The notes: generated from the sequence alone by a model not told the origin. Positions 25,687 through 35,122 are shown, counted from the first letter of the stretch. The stretch: DNA of 64,000 bases from Solwaraspora sp. WMMD1047 (GCF_029626155.1 NZ_JARUBL010000001.1:6786501-6850500); one strand, 5' to 3'. Numbers and translations are program-made.

Positions 25687-26850
25687 GTGCCTGATCCGCA
25701 GCCGGTCTCACCCGACCTCGCCGCCCCGGCCAGCGCGGGTGTGCCGTTCGCGGCCGCCGACGCCGACGTGGGCGGCGGCGAGCGGGTCCGGCGGATCTGG
25801 GACCGGCTGCCCTGGCTGCTGCGCTGGTCGGTCGTCTACAGCGGTTGCCTGCTGATCGTCGCGGCCGGCCTCTACGTTCTCGGACTGGTCGCCGCCCGGC
25901 TGGCACCGTTGACCATCGCGGTGGCCGCCACGTTGTTCATCGCCGCCCTGCTGGACCCGGTGACCGTCCGGCTGCGGCGGCACGGCTGGCCGGCCAGTCT
26001 CGCCGCCCTCGCCGCGGTGCTGCTCTTCCTGGTCGTGGTGGTCGGCTCGGTGGCACTGGCCTGGTGGCTCACCGCCGACCAGTTCACCAACCTGGTGAGC
26101 CAGCTCGACGAGGGCACGGCCCGGCTCCGCGACTTCCTCACCTCCGGAACGGCGCCGATCAGCGCCGACCGGCTGGACGCGCTCATCGAACAGGCCGGGT
26201 CCGGACTGCGCCGCTCCGCACCGGATCCGGTCGCCGGCGCCCGCACCGCCGCCGAAACGGTCGGCGCCATCCTGCTCGGCCTGGTCCTGCTCTTCTTTCT
26301 CCTCAAGGACGGCCGATCGATGTGGCGCTGGGTGCTACGCCGGACCTCGGACCGGTCCCGGCCGGTCTTCGTGGCCGCCGGCCGGGCCGGCTGGCAGACG
26401 CTGGCCGCCTACACCCGGGGGACGGTGGCCATCGCGGCCATCGACGCCGCCGGCATCGGGCTGGCTCTGGTGCTGCTGCGGGTCCCGCTGGCCCTACCGC
26501 TGACCCTGATCACCTTCCTCGGCGCGTTCGTCCCGATCATCGGAGCGACGGTGGCCGGCAGCGTCGCCGTCCTGGTCGCACTCGCCGCGAACGGTCCCAC
26601 CACCGCACTGCTGACCGCCGCCGCGGTGATCACCGTCCAGCAGCTGGAGGGAAACCTGCTGGAGCCCCTGATCATGAAACACCAGGTCCGGCTGCACCCG
26701 GTTGTCGTGCTGGTGGCGGTGACGGCGGGCACCCTCACCGCCGGCATCCCCGGCGCCTTCGTGGCGGTACCGCTCACCGCGATCGTCTACCAGGTGGTCA
26801 GGACGGTGGCGGACTGCCGTCGGGCCACCGGCCTGCCGGAGCCGCCCTGA
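25687..26850 (+). CDS. AI-2E family transporter (PerM-like)
   Basis: 387 residues with about eight membrane helices, from GCLLIVAAGLYVLGLVAARL to the C-terminal GIPGAFVAVPLTAIVYQVV. The signature LITFLGAFVPIIGATVAG and QQLEGNLLEPLIM are typical of the AI-2E/UPF0118 family, known for small-molecule or sodium/proton export. A GTG start at 25687 follows a weak AGGGG. Its last 53 bases overlap the convergent oxidoreductase gene. Confidence 0.87.
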   Translation: MPDPQPVSPDLAAPASAGVPFAAADADVGGGERVRRIWDRLPWLLRWSVVYSGCLLIVAAGLYVLGLVAARLAPLTIAVAATLFIAALLDPVTVRLRRHGWPASLAALAAVLLFLVVVVGSVALAWWLTADQFTNLVSQLDEGTARLRDFLTSGTAPISADRLDALIEQAGSGLRRSAPDPVAGARTAAETVGAILLGLVLLFFLLKDGRSMWRWVLRRTSDRSRPVFVAAGRAGWQTLAAYTRGTVAIAAIDAAGIGLALVLLRVPLALPLTLITFLGAFVPIIGATVAGSVAVLVALAANGPTTALLTAAAVITVQQLEGNLLEPLIMKHQVRLHPVVVLVAVTAGTLTAGIPGAFVAVPLTAIVYQVVRTVADCRRATGLPEPP

Positions 26851-27478
26851 CCGGCCGGGCCAGCCGGGCGGCCAGTTCGTCCCCGGGCAGGTCCACGCCG
26901 TAGACCGGGGAGCCCGGCTGGTGCCGCCGACCGCCGTCGGCCAGCCCACCCGCGTCGACCGGTTCGAAGCCGACCTGCTCGACCAGGTCGAAGACCCGGC
27001 GTTTCGCAGTCGGGTCGTCGCCGGAGACCGGAATCCCGTACCGCCACATCGCCGACGACTGGCGACCGTACTCGACCAGGTGGTGGGCGCGGATGGCGTT
27101 GAACGCCTTGACCACCCGGGCGTCGGGCAACCGGGCCTGGAGCAGCTCGCTGGAGGTGGTCCGATCCGCGTCCAACGCCGGAAGGTGGCCGTCCCGTTGC
27201 GGGTAGTAGTTCCCGGTGTCGATGACGGTCCGGCCCGGCACACCGCCGGTGGGCAGCTCGTCGTACCGGCCGACCGGCACCGCCACCACCACCAGGTCGC
27301 CGTAGCCGGCGGCCTCCTGGGCGGCCACCGGGTGCAGCAGCTCTCCCAGCTCGTCGACCAACCAGCGCAGTGTTTCCGGCCCGCGTGAGTTGGCGATCCC
27401 CACCTGATGGCCGGCTTCCACGAAGAGCCGGGCCAGCGCCGCGCCGACCTGGCCCGCGCCGATGACGCCGATCCGCAT
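26798..27478 (-). CDS. NADPH:F420 oxidoreductase-like dinucleotide-binding protein
   Basis: 226 residues. The N-terminal Rossmann motif MRIGVIGAGQVGAALARLF and VVKAFNAIRAHHLVEYG fit the F420-dependent NADP reductase / pyrroline-carboxylate reductase-like NAD-binding family. GGAGGT lies just before the ATG. It is convergent with and overlaps the AI-2E gene, and lies 17 bases downstream of the alpha/beta hydrolase gene on the same strand. The substrate is not known. Confidence 0.8.
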   Translation of the reverse strand: MRIGVIGAGQVGAALARLFVEAGHQVGIANSRGPETLRWLVDELGELLHPVAAQEAAGYGDLVVVAVPVGRYDELPTGGVPGRTVIDTGNYYPQRDGHLPALDADRTTSSELLQARLPDARVVKAFNAIRAHHLVEYGRQSSAMWRYGIPVSGDDPTAKRRVFDLVEQVGFEPVDAGGLADGGRRHQPGSPVYGVDLPGDELAARLARPVRAAPAGRWPDGSPPPS

Positions 27479-27495
27479 GCCACACCTCCGGTGTC

Positions 27496-28158
27496 TCAGG
27501 CCCTGGCCGGCAGCCGTTCGACGAACCAGCCGGCGGCGGCGTCGGCGACCTGTCCGAGGGTGCCCGGCTCCTCGAACAGATGACCGGCGCCGGGAATCGT
27601 GCGCAGTTCGACCGGACCGGACAGCATCGGCATCGCCGCCTGGTTGAGCTGCCGGACCTGCTCGTCGTCCCCGCCGACCAGCAGCAGGGTCGCGGCCCGT
27701 ACGCCGGTCAGGGCCGCACCCGCCAGATCCGGCCGACCGCCGCGGGACACCACCGCCGGCACCGTCATCGGCCGGGCCGCCGCGGTGACCAGTGCCGCGG
27801 CCGCTCCGGTGCTGGCGCCGAAGAGCCCGATCGGGCCGGGGACGGTCGGCCCGGCGGCGGTCACCAGCCAGTCGAGCACGCCGGTCAACCGGTCGGCGAG
27901 CAGCCCGATGTCGAACCGCAGCCGGCCGTCCCGGCTGTCCTGCCGGGCCTCTTCCTCGGTCAACAGGTCCACCAGGACGGTCGCCAGGCCGCGCCCGTTC
28001 AACACCTGCGCCACGGCCAGGTTGCGTGGGCTACGTCGGGAACTGCCACTGCCGTGCGCGAAGAGCACCGTCCCGACCGCCGGCTCCGGGCTCCGCACGT
28101 CGGCGTCGAGCTGGTCCGGTCCGACCGGCACGGTCGTCCCGGTCACCGTCACTTCCAT
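27496..28158 (-). CDS. alpha/beta hydrolase (dienelactone hydrolase-like)
   Basis: 220 residues. TVLFAHGSGSSRRSPRN is the oxyanion-hole strand; the nucleophile elbow appears as GLFGASTGAAAALV with Ser; Asp in VGGDDEQV and His in PGAGHLFEEPG complete a triad. It belongs to the dienelactone-hydrolase-like group often paired with phosphoribosyltransferases, but no such gene is here. Substrate unknown. ATG at 28156-28158 is the start; the longer frame upstream is not supported by any domain. Confidence 0.83.
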   Translation of the reverse strand: MEVTVTGTTVPVGPDQLDADVRSPEPAVGTVLFAHGSGSSRRSPRNLAVAQVLNGRGLATVLVDLLTEEEARQDSRDGRLRFDIGLLADRLTGVLDWLVTAAGPTVPGPIGLFGASTGAAAALVTAAARPMTVPAVVSRGGRPDLAGAALTGVRAATLLLVGGDDEQVRQLNQAAMPMLSGPVELRTIPGAGHLFEEPGTLGQVADAAAGWFVERLPARA

Positions 28159-28371
28159 CCGCCCCGGATACCCGGCCGGTGTCGTTCCAAGCCCGGCCGG
28201 TGCCGATCCGGCCGGCATTCCTGGTCCGGGGGTGTTTGTGGGCGGTGTCGGCGGGAACGCGGCTGCCGGACCCGATCGGTCCGCCCTCGACGCGCCGACC
28301 GGTCGGCCGGCCGGCAGCGCCGGGTATCCCCGGCCCCGACGTGGGCCCAGCAACGAGGTGAGGGTGGTCCC

Positions 28372-28599
28372 ATGACCCGCCGAAACTCCACCGGACCGAA
28401 GCAGCACCGGGACAGGGCAGGACGACCGGACGGCACCGATTCGGCCGGCAACGGGAAGGACCGCCGGAACCGGCCCGGCCAGGACCAGCCGGACCACGAC
28501 TGGGCGGACGACGCGGCTCAGGCGCGCACCGCCGACGACCCACGGCGGGTAACCCCGCATGACCGTTCCGGAGTGCCGTCGACCGGCGACTCACGCTGA
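28372..28599 (+). CDS. small charged, disordered protein
   Basis: 75 residues, almost only Asp, Arg, Gly, Pro, Asn and Gln, with no hydrophobic core, so probably disordered. Not recognised. GAGGTGAGGG lies before the ATG at 28372. It stands alone between the divergent hydrolase and the riboswitch. The coding call rests on the start signal and the open frame only. Confidence 0.45.
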   Translation: MTRRNSTGPKQHRDRAGRPDGTDSAGNGKDRRNRPGQDQPDHDWADDAAQARTADDPRRVTPHDRSGVPSTGDSR

Positions 28600-28774
28600 G
28601 CGGTTAGTCGGTAGCAAAAGGACACCACATCAATCCGGAATGCTACCCAAAGTTGTTGTCAGGTAACGCGTTTCCCCAGCGAAAACAGCACCTTTGCGTT
28701 CTCTCCCGCCAATGCGTGTAGATCCGGTAAGCTGGCCGCGGTCTCCGCCCGGTGGCGCCCCTCGGTGCCGGTGG

Positions 28775-28895
28775 GGACCGCCGCCTAATCGCCGACAAGG
28801 CGAGCCGGGGAACCAGGTAGGTGGGGTGAATCCGCAGTAGCGGTAGGGGTTGTTCCGTCCCGAACCCGTCAGCTAACTCGGTAGGCGGCCGCATG
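28775..28895 (+). ncRNA. cyclic di-AMP riboswitch (ydaO-yuaA class)
   Basis: The leader carries the conserved ydaO-yuaA segments in order: an outer stem GCCGCCTA pairing with TAGGCGGC, GAGCCGGGGAACCAGGTAGG, GGGGTGAATCCGC and CCCGAACCCGTCAGCTAAC. This RNA binds cyclic di-AMP and in actinomycetes usually switches off genes for wall-remodelling or resuscitation proteins. It ends 12 bases before the start of a secreted coiled-coil protein, so control of that gene is likely. Confidence 0.88.
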
Positions 28896-28907
28896 GGAGG
28901 AACGTGA

Positions 28908-29936
28908 ATGACGGTATCAACACGTCAGCGGTTCCCGCTGGCCATGGCTCTGCTCGCCGCCATCGGCGTGCTGGCCGGCGCCGCACTCAGTCCCGGTAAC
29001 GCCGCGGCACAGGAGTCCGGCGAACCGGGCGGCGAAGGTGGCACGCCACTGCTGCGCGACGTCCTCGAGTCCACCGGTCGCGGCTTCGTGGAGGCGAAGA
29101 ACGCGGTGGCCAAGTCGCAGGAGCGGCAACTGAAGCTCACCCTGGAACTGCGCCGGGTCGAGCAGCGGATCGCGGACCTCGAACCCGAGGTGGCGCAGGT
29201 CGCAAGCAACTCCTACAAGACCGGTCGCATCGGACCGGCGATGCTGCTGCTCAACAGCGCGTCACCGGACGACTTCCTGGAGCGGGCCCAGAACCTCGAC
29301 CTGATGGCGATGCGCGACAACAGCAAGCTGCGCGAGCTCAACGAGGCGCTGGAGCAGGCCACCCGGGCGAAGGCGGCGATCGACGCCGAGGTGGCCGAGG
29401 AGAAGAAGCAGCTCGCCATCATGACGAAGCAGAAGCGGGAAGCCGAGAAGGCGCTCGCTCTGGTCGGCGGCGCGGTCACCGGCGGCTTCGTGGTGGCCAC
29501 CTCCCCGGTGGCCCGGCAGGCACCACGCAACCGGGACGGATCCTGGCCGCCGCAGTCCTGCAACCAGAACGACCCCACCACCTCGGGGTGCATCACCCCG
29601 CGTACGCTGCACGCGCTGAAGGAGACCAAGCGCGCCGGGTTCGACCGGTTCGTGTCGTGCTTCCGCTCGGGCGGTCCGTTCGAGCACCCCAAGGGCCGGG
29701 CCTGCGACTTCTCGCCGCAGCGGAGCGGTTTCGGCGGGGACGCGACAGGTGCGGCCAAGACCTACGGGAACAACCTCACCGCGTTCCTGGTCCGCAACGC
29801 CGACAAGCTCGGGGTGCTCTACGTGATCTGGTACCGGCAGATCTGGACTCCCTCAGCGGGTTGGCGGGCGTACAGTGCGGCGTTCGGCGACCCGTCCAGC
29901 GACCACACGAACCACGTACACCTGTCCCTGCTGTAG
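28908..29936 (+). CDS. secreted coiled-coil protein with M15/ARB_07466-like C-terminal domain
   Basis: 342 residues. A signal peptide (LAMALLAAIGVLAGAAL, cleavage near AAAQ-ES) leads into a long coiled coil (about 55-185, LELRRVEQRIADLEPEVAQV). A C-terminal domain contains GGPFEHPKGRACDFS, IWYRQIW and SSDHTNHVHLSLL, a His/Asp zinc-site pattern like M15/VanY-type peptidases. Likely a peptidoglycan-remodelling protein at the cell surface. GGGAGGA precedes the ATG. It is placed directly behind a c-di-AMP riboswitch, as are RpfA and NlpC-type genes in related species. Confidence 0.86.
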   Translation: MTVSTRQRFPLAMALLAAIGVLAGAALSPGNAAAQESGEPGGEGGTPLLRDVLESTGRGFVEAKNAVAKSQERQLKLTLELRRVEQRIADLEPEVAQVASNSYKTGRIGPAMLLLNSASPDDFLERAQNLDLMAMRDNSKLRELNEALEQATRAKAAIDAEVAEEKKQLAIMTKQKREAEKALALVGGAVTGGFVVATSPVARQAPRNRDGSWPPQSCNQNDPTTSGCITPRTLHALKETKRAGFDRFVSCFRSGGPFEHPKGRACDFSPQRSGFGGDATGAAKTYGNNLTAFLVRNADKLGVLYVIWYRQIWTPSAGWRAYSAAFGDPSSDHTNHVHLSLL

Positions 29937-29966
29937 CCGGCGGGCGAGAGCGTCCAGAAGCGACAG

Positions 29967-30006
29967 ACGCCTACCGGCCCCGGGAGTTCCCGGGGCCGGT
30001 AGGCGT
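29967..30006. terminator. strong bidirectional hairpin terminator
   Basis: An 18-bp perfect stem from ACGCCTACCGGCCCCGGG to its complement, with the 4-base loop AGTT, sits between the convergent secreted-protein and GH65 genes. TTTCGT follows on the plus strand. It ends 4 bases before the GH65 stop, so it serves both directions. Confidence 0.9.
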
Positions 30007-30010
30007 TTCG

Positions 30011-32380
30011 TCAGGGCCGGTCGGCGAAGCGTTGGGCCGGCGCCCGGCCGCGCGGCTGCTCCGGCGCCGGTCCCACCGGCGGGCAGGGCGGGTTGGCCAG
30101 CGTCACCGGCTCGGCCGCGGTGACCACCGCCACCTCGCCGTGGTGGCGGATCTCGATCGACGACTCCGCGCCACCGTTGCGCAGCGTGTAGGTGCTCTCG
30201 TCGCGGCGTACGTCCACCCGCAGCCGCAGGCCGTGCCACATCAGCGCGAACTCCAGCCGGTTGATCCGGCTGGGCAGCCGGGGCGCGAACGAGAGCACCG
30301 CGTCATGGTCACGCAGTCCACCGAGCCCGGCGACCAGCGCGATCCACGCGCCGGCCAGCGACGCGACGTGCACCCCGTCGCGGGTGTTGCGGTTGATGTC
30401 GTGCAGGTCCATCAACGCCGCCTCGCCCAGGTAGTCGTGGGCGAGCTCCAGGTGACCGACCTCGGCGGCGATGACCGCCTGGGTGCACGCCGACAGTGAC
30501 GAGTCGCGCACGGTGCGGCGCTCGTAGTAGGCGAAGTTGCGGGCCTTCTGCTCGGCGGTGAAGGCGTCCCCCCGCCAGTGCATCGCCAGCACCAGGTCGG
30601 CCTGCTTGACCACCTGCTTGCGGTACAGGTCGAAGTACGGGTAGTTGAGCAGCAGCGGATACCGCTCCGGCGGGGTGCTCTCGAAGTCCCACTCCTGGTA
30701 GCGGGTGAACCCCTCCACCTGCGGGTGTACGCCCAGTTCCTCGTCGTACGGGATGTGCATCGCCGCGGCGGCGTCCCGCCAGGCCGCGGTCTCCTCGTCG
30801 TCCACCCCCAACCGCCAGGCCTCGTCGCCGTGCCGGGTTACCGCCTCGGCCGCCGCGATCAGGTTCCGCTGCGCCATCAGGTTGGTGTAGACGTTGTCGT
30901 TCTTGACCGAGGTGTACTCGTCCGGTCCGGTCACCCCGTCCAGGTGGAACCGGCCGTGCCGGTCGTGGTGGCCGAGCGACCGCCACAGCCGGGCGGTCTC
31001 GACCAGCAGCCGCAGCCCGACCTCCCGTTCGAAGTCCAGGTCGCCGGTGGCCTGCACGTACCGGCGCACCGCGTCGGCGATGTCGGCGGCGATGTGGAAC
31101 GCGGCGGTGCCGGCCGGCCAGTAGCCCGAGCATTCCTGGCCGCGGATCGTCCGCCAGGGGAAGGCGGCGCCGCCCAGGTCGAGGGTCTTGGCCCGCTCGT
31201 GCGCGAGATCCAGGGTCGAATGCCGCCAGCGCAGCGCCGAGGCGACCGCCGAGGGCAGGGTGTAGGTGAGCACCGGAAGCACGAACGTCTCGGTGTCCCA
31301 GAAGACGTGCCCGTCGTAGCCGGGGCCGGTCAGGCCCTTCGCCGCGATCGGCCGGACCTCGGCCCGGGCGCCGGCCTGCAGCACGTGGTACAGCCCGAAC
31401 CGGACCGCCTGCTGCACCTCGGGGTCGCCGTCCAGCCGCACGTCGGAGGCGTCCCAGAAGGTGTCGAGGTATTCCCGCTGCTCGGCGACGAGCCCTTCCC
31501 AGCCGGAGAAGCGGGCGCCGGCCAGCGCCGCCGCGACCTGGTCGCGCAGCGCCGGCCGGGACCGGCGACTGGACCAGCCGTACGTCAGCAGCTTCACCAC
31601 CCGCAGCCGCTCCCCCGGCTTCAGCACGGTGGTGACGGTGGTCCGGGCCCAGTCCGGGTACGCCTCGCTGCTGATCCCGGTCCGCTCCGGCCCGTCGATG
31701 TCGTGCCCCATCGCGGCGGCCATCCGCAGTCCGCTGGTCTTGGTCCGGTGGATCAGCAGCGCGCCGGTCCCCTGCGCGGTGTGCTCCTCGGCCTGCAGCG
31801 GCGATTCCAGCACGGCGGCGACCCGGGGGTCCTTGCTCTGCGGCGGCAGTTCCTCGTTGGCGACCAGCTCCGACTGGACGATCAGCCGGACGGCCTCGTC
31901 GACCGGCTCGACCTCGAAGCAGATCGCCGCGACCGCCCGCTGGGTGAAGGAGACCAGCCGGGTGCTGGCCAGCCGGATCTCCTTGCCGGCCGGCGACCGC
32001 CAGTGCACCTCGCGGCGCAGGGTGCCGGCCCGCAGGTCGAGCACCCGCTCGTGGCCGAGGAGTTCGCCGTACCGGACGTCGAACGGCTCGTCGTCGACGA
32101 GCAGCCGGACCAGCTTGCCGTTCGTCACGTTGACGATGGTCTGGCCGGATTCCGGGAAGCCGTAGCCGGCCTCCGCGTGCGGCAGCGGGCGCAGCTCGTA
32201 GAACGAGTTCAGGTAGGTCCCCGGCAGGCCGTGCGGCTCACCCTCGTCGAGGTTGCCGCGCAGTCCGATATGGCCGTTGGAGAGCGCGAAGACCGACTCC
32301 GACTGGGCCAGAATCTCCGGGTCGAGCCGGGTCTCCCGGACGTGCCACGGCTCGACGGGGTAGGCCCGTTCCCGGATCAT
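30011..32380 (-). CDS. glycoside hydrolase family 65 sugar phosphorylase
   Basis: 789 residues, full length for GH65. The N-terminal beta-sandwich starts with [20 protein letters not shown]; the catalytic barrel shows [14 protein letters not shown] and the general-acid Glu in [19 protein letters not shown]. These enzymes split trehalose, maltose, kojibiose or similar disaccharides with phosphate to beta-glucose-1-phosphate. It overlaps the beta-phosphoglucomutase gene by ATGA (32377-32380), which would convert that product to glucose-6-phosphate. The disaccharide cannot be told from sequence. Confidence 0.9.
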   Translation of the reverse strand: MIRERAYPVEPWHVRETRLDPEILAQSESVFALSNGHIGLRGNLDEGEPHGLPGTYLNSFYELRPLPHAEAGYGFPESGQTIVNVTNGKLVRLLVDDEPFDVRYGELLGHERVLDLRAGTLRREVHWRSPAGKEIRLASTRLVSFTQRAVAAICFEVEPVDEAVRLIVQSELVANEELPPQSKDPRVAAVLESPLQAEEHTAQGTGALLIHRTKTSGLRMAAAMGHDIDGPERTGISSEAYPDWARTTVTTVLKPGERLRVVKLLTYGWSSRRSRPALRDQVAAALAGARFSGWEGLVAEQREYLDTFWDASDVRLDGDPEVQQAVRFGLYHVLQAGARAEVRPIAAKGLTGPGYDGHVFWDTETFVLPVLTYTLPSAVASALRWRHSTLDLAHERAKTLDLGGAAFPWRTIRGQECSGYWPAGTAAFHIAADIADAVRRYVQATGDLDFEREVGLRLLVETARLWRSLGHHDRHGRFHLDGVTGPDEYTSVKNDNVYTNLMAQRNLIAAAEAVTRHGDEAWRLGVDDEETAAWRDAAAAMHIPYDEELGVHPQVEGFTRYQEWDFESTPPERYPLLLNYPYFDLYRKQVVKQADLVLAMHWRGDAFTAEQKARNFAYYERRTVRDSSLSACTQAVIAAEVGHLELAHDYLGEAALMDLHDINRNTRDGVHVASLAGAWIALVAGLGGLRDHDAVLSFAPRLPSRINRLEFALMWHGLRLRVDVRRDESTYTLRNGGAESSIEIRHHGEVAVVTAAEPVTLANPPCPPVGPAPEQPRGRAPAQRFADRP

Positions 32381-33126
32381 GTCGGCTCCTCGGCAAGCAG
32401 CTCGGCAAGGTCGGTGACCACGATGTCGGCGCCATGGGTCCGCAGCTGGTCGGCCTGGCCGACCCGGTCGACGCCGACCACGTAGCCGAACCGGCCGGCC
32501 CGGCCGGCCTCGACACCGGCCAGCGCGTCCTCGAACACGGCGCACCGCTCGGGCGGTACGCCGAGCCGCGCCGCGGCGGCCAGGAAGGTGTCCGGGTGCG
32601 GTTTGCCCCGCAGCCCTTCGGCCCGGGCGACCACCCCGTCCACCCGTACCTCCAGCAGGTCGGCCAGGCCAGCGGCGGTGACCACCTCGCGGCAGTTGGC
32701 GCTGGCCGAGACGACCGCCCGGCGCAGCCCCAGCCGGACCGTCTCGTGCAGGTAGCGCACCGACCCCGGGTAGGGCAGCACCCCGTCGGTGTGGATCCGG
32801 TGCAGCAGTTCGACGTTCTTGCGGTTGCCGAGGCCGTTGACGGTGTCGACCTCGGGCTGGTCGTCGTGATTGCCCTCGGGCAACTCGATAGCCCGGGAGG
32901 CGAGGAAGGTGCGGACCCCGTCGGCGCGCGGCCGGCCGTCGACGTAGCGGTTGTAGTCGTCCCCCGGGTCGTACGGGCGGAACGGCTCGCCGGTGCGCTC
33001 GGCGTACCGGCGGAGGAAGGCGTTGAAGGTGTCCGCCCAGGCGGCGTTGTGCACCCGGGCGGTCTGGGTCAGCACGCCGTCGAGGTCGAACAGGCAGGCG
33101 GTCACGTCGTTGGGTAGGCCCAGCAC
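32377..33126 (-). CDS. beta-phosphoglucomutase family HAD hydrolase
   Basis: 249 residues. The HAD nucleophile motif is [11 protein letters not shown]; the cap has [10 protein letters not shown], and later motifs are [20 protein letters not shown] and [12 protein letters not shown]. Beta-PGM interconverts beta-glucose-1-phosphate and glucose-6-phosphate. It is the first gene of a two-gene unit with GH65. The start is a GTG at 33124-33126, with TAGGTT 6 bases upstream on this strand, so the message may be leaderless. Confidence 0.9.
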   Translation of the reverse strand: MLGLPNDVTACLFDLDGVLTQTARVHNAAWADTFNAFLRRYAERTGEPFRPYDPGDDYNRYVDGRPRADGVRTFLASRAIELPEGNHDDQPEVDTVNGLGNRKNVELLHRIHTDGVLPYPGSVRYLHETVRLGLRRAVVSASANCREVVTAAGLADLLEVRVDGVVARAEGLRGKPHPDTFLAAAARLGVPPERCAVFEDALAGVEAGRAGRFGYVVGVDRVGQADQLRTHGADIVVTDLAELLAEEPT

Positions 33127-33185
33127 GCACCCAACCTACCCGGCCCGGACGGGCCGGTGCCGACCGCGCGCCGCAGCGTCGGGGC

Positions 33186-33656
33186 TCAGTTCCGGTGGGG
33201 GCGCAGGGTCCAGACGACCGTCATCGTGGCGGTCGGTTCGCCGTCGGCGGGGCCGATCTCCACCAGCACCGGGAACTCGGGCCGGTCGCCGGCGTCGAGT
33301 TCGGCGCGTACCTCGGCGGCCGGCCGGCCCAACCGGGCGACGGCTCGCGCCTCGCCCGTCGCGAGCCGGTGGTAGGCGATGTCCGCGCGGACCGCCAGCG
33401 GCACCGCCCGGTCCAGCAGCTCGCCGAAGGCGGCCAGCACCACCGCGCCGGAGGCGGTCTCGCCGAGCGTGAACAGCGCCCCGGCGTGCGGGCCGCCGAC
33501 GTGGTTGTGGCTGGCCGGCGAGTCGGGCAGCCGGACCTCCGCCCGGACTCCGCCGGCTCCGTCCGGCGCCACCTCGGAAACGACCAACCCGAGGGTACGG
33601 GCGAAGGGCACGGCTTGGAGCAGGCCGGCGGCGACCTGTTGCGAGTCGATTGCCAT
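33186..33656 (-). CDS. hotdog-fold thioesterase (DUF4442/PaaI-like)
   Basis: 156 residues. VGGPHAGALFTLGETASGAVVLAAF is the central hotdog helix with the conserved His-Ala-Gly, and the C-terminal VVWTLRPHRN is typical of DUF4442 acyl-CoA thioesterase-like proteins. The acyl substrate is unknown. A 7-bp inverted repeat lies directly upstream and may bind a TetR-type fatty-acid regulator. Confidence 0.83.
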   Translation of the reverse strand: MAIDSQQVAAGLLQAVPFARTLGLVVSEVAPDGAGGVRAEVRLPDSPASHNHVGGPHAGALFTLGETASGAVVLAAFGELLDRAVPLAVRADIAYHRLATGEARAVARLGRPAAEVRAELDAGDRPEFPVLVEIGPADGEPTATMTVVWTLRPHRN

Positions 33657-33664
33657 GGCCGTCA

Positions 33665-33682
33665 GGTTACTATTCAGTAACC
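33665..33682. promoter_or_regulatory. palindromic operator candidate before the thioesterase
   Basis: GGTTACTATTCAGTAACC is a perfect inverted repeat (GGTTACT-N4-AGTAACC) 8 bases before the thioesterase start. The TTACT-N4-AGTAA core resembles operators of TetR-family acyl-CoA regulators. No TetR gene is adjacent. Confidence 0.5.
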
Positions 33683-33695
33683 GGTCCTGGCGAGG

Positions 33696-35009
33696 TCAGC
33701 GCCAGCCGACGTCGATCCGGTCGCCGCGCTCGTCGAAGAAGTGCAGCGCGTCCATCCGGACCGAGATGGCCATCGGGTGCCCCGAGGTGACGGCCGGGTA
33801 CGGCGCGAGTCGTACCGCCAGCTCCGCCGGGCGCCGGTGGTGCCGGCCCGGGTCGCTCAGCACGCTGCTCGACCGGCCGTTGCGCTCGGCGTGCTCGGCG
33901 CCGGGGGCGGACTCGGGAGCCCGCCCGGCGAGCCGCTGCATCACCTGGCCGAGCCGGCGCATCCGCCGTCCCGACCCGGTGCCCTGCTCCGCGACGGTGC
34001 CGCCCAGGTCGTCCACGATGATGGCGGTGGCGCCGATGTCGAGGTACGCCAGCGACTCGTGGCCGTGGTGCTCCAAGTAGCGGATCCGGCCCTGCAGCAC
34101 GTCCCCCGGGGTGTCCGGCGCGACCGGGGTGAGCGCCTCGGCCCGCATCCCGACCACGATCCGCTCGCCGTGGTAGTGCGCCACCGCCCGGGCCCGGATG
34201 TCGTTCCAGGGCAGGTAGAGCGACTGGTTGCCGAAGTTGAGCGCGATGTAGCGGTCCAGGTGGACGTAGACCGTCGCCTCCAGCAGGTTCATCCGGGGGC
34301 TGCCGAGAAAGGCCGCGACGTAGAGCGTCGCCGGCCGGCCGTAGACCTGGGTCGGGGTGCCGACGTCCTGCAGCACCCCCTTGCGCATGATCGCCACCCG
34401 GTCCGCCATGGTGAGCGCCTCGGCCTGGTCGTGGGTGACGTAGATGGTGCTCACGCCCAACTCCCGCACCAGCGCGGAGATCTCCGCCCGCAGCTCGGCC
34501 CGGAGTCCACTGTCCAGGTTGGACAGCGGCTCATCCATCAGGAACAGGCCGGGTCGCCGGACGATCGCGCGCCCCATCGCCACCCGCTGCCGCTGGCCGC
34601 CGGAGAGCTGACTCGGTTTGCGGCCGAGCACGTCACCGATGCCGAGCGCGCTCGCCACGTCGGCCACCCGCTCGGTACGCGGCACCGGCTCGACCCCCGA
34701 CAGCCGCAGCGGGAACGCGATGTTGTCACCGACCGTCATGTGCGGATACAGCGCGAAGTCCTGGAAGACCATGGCGATCCGCCGGTCCCGCGGCGGAATG
34801 TCGTTGGCCAACTCACCGTCGAGCAGCACGGCACCGCTGCTCGGATCCTCCAATCCCGCGACCATCCGCAGGACGGTGGACTTGCCACAGCCCGATGGGC
34901 CGAGCAGCACCATGAACTCGCCGTCGTTGACGTCGAGGTTGATCTTGTCCACCGCCACCGTGCCGTCAGGAAAAACCTTGGTGACGTCCTTGAGTGCGAC
35001 GGTGGTCAC
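33696..35009 (-). CDS. UgpC/MsmK-type sugar ABC transporter ATP-binding protein
   Basis: 437 residues, somewhat longer than the usual 360-400. Walker A GPSGCGKST, Q-loop VFQDFALYPHM, signature LSGGQRQR and Walker B LFLMDEPLSNLDS are followed by the H-loop VTHDQAEA and a C-terminal TOBE/regulatory domain with GMRAEALTPV. There is an extra segment near the end (about 330-400) rich in Arg. Such ATPases serve several CUT1 sugar importers; no permease is nearby. GTG at 35009 is chosen because GGGGAGG lies about 5 bases upstream. Confidence 0.88.
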   Translation of the reverse strand: MTTVALKDVTKVFPDGTVAVDKINLDVNDGEFMVLLGPSGCGKSTVLRMVAGLEDPSSGAVLLDGELANDIPPRDRRIAMVFQDFALYPHMTVGDNIAFPLRLSGVEPVPRTERVADVASALGIGDVLGRKPSQLSGGQRQRVAMGRAIVRRPGLFLMDEPLSNLDSGLRAELRAEISALVRELGVSTIYVTHDQAEALTMADRVAIMRKGVLQDVGTPTQVYGRPATLYVAAFLGSPRMNLLEATVYVHLDRYIALNFGNQSLYLPWNDIRARAVAHYHGERIVVGMRAEALTPVAPDTPGDVLQGRIRYLEHHGHESLAYLDIGATAIIVDDLGGTVAEQGTGSGRRMRRLGQVMQRLAGRAPESAPGAEHAERNGRSSSVLSDPGRHHRRPAELAVRLAPYPAVTSGHPMAISVRMDALHFFDERGDRIDVGWR

Positions 35010-35102
35010 CGTCACCTCCCCGCAGCTGAATGTCCGGCCCCAGGGAATGACTGTGGCGAGCATCATCAGATTCGCACATCGGGTAAACGTTCCATGTTCG
35101 CG

Positions 35103-35122
35103 GTGTGACAGTCTCGTTACAC
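35103..35122. promoter_or_regulatory. inverted repeat upstream of the UgpC-like gene
   Basis: GTGTGAC-N6-GTTACAC forms an inverted repeat with one mismatch, about 95 bases before the ATPase start. It could be the operator of a sugar regulator of the LacI or GntR type. Confidence 0.35.

Noticed and set aside
35103-35122. CRP-type binding site
   Set aside because: The half-sites resemble TGTGA/TTACA but the total spacing is two bases too long for the CRP consensus.
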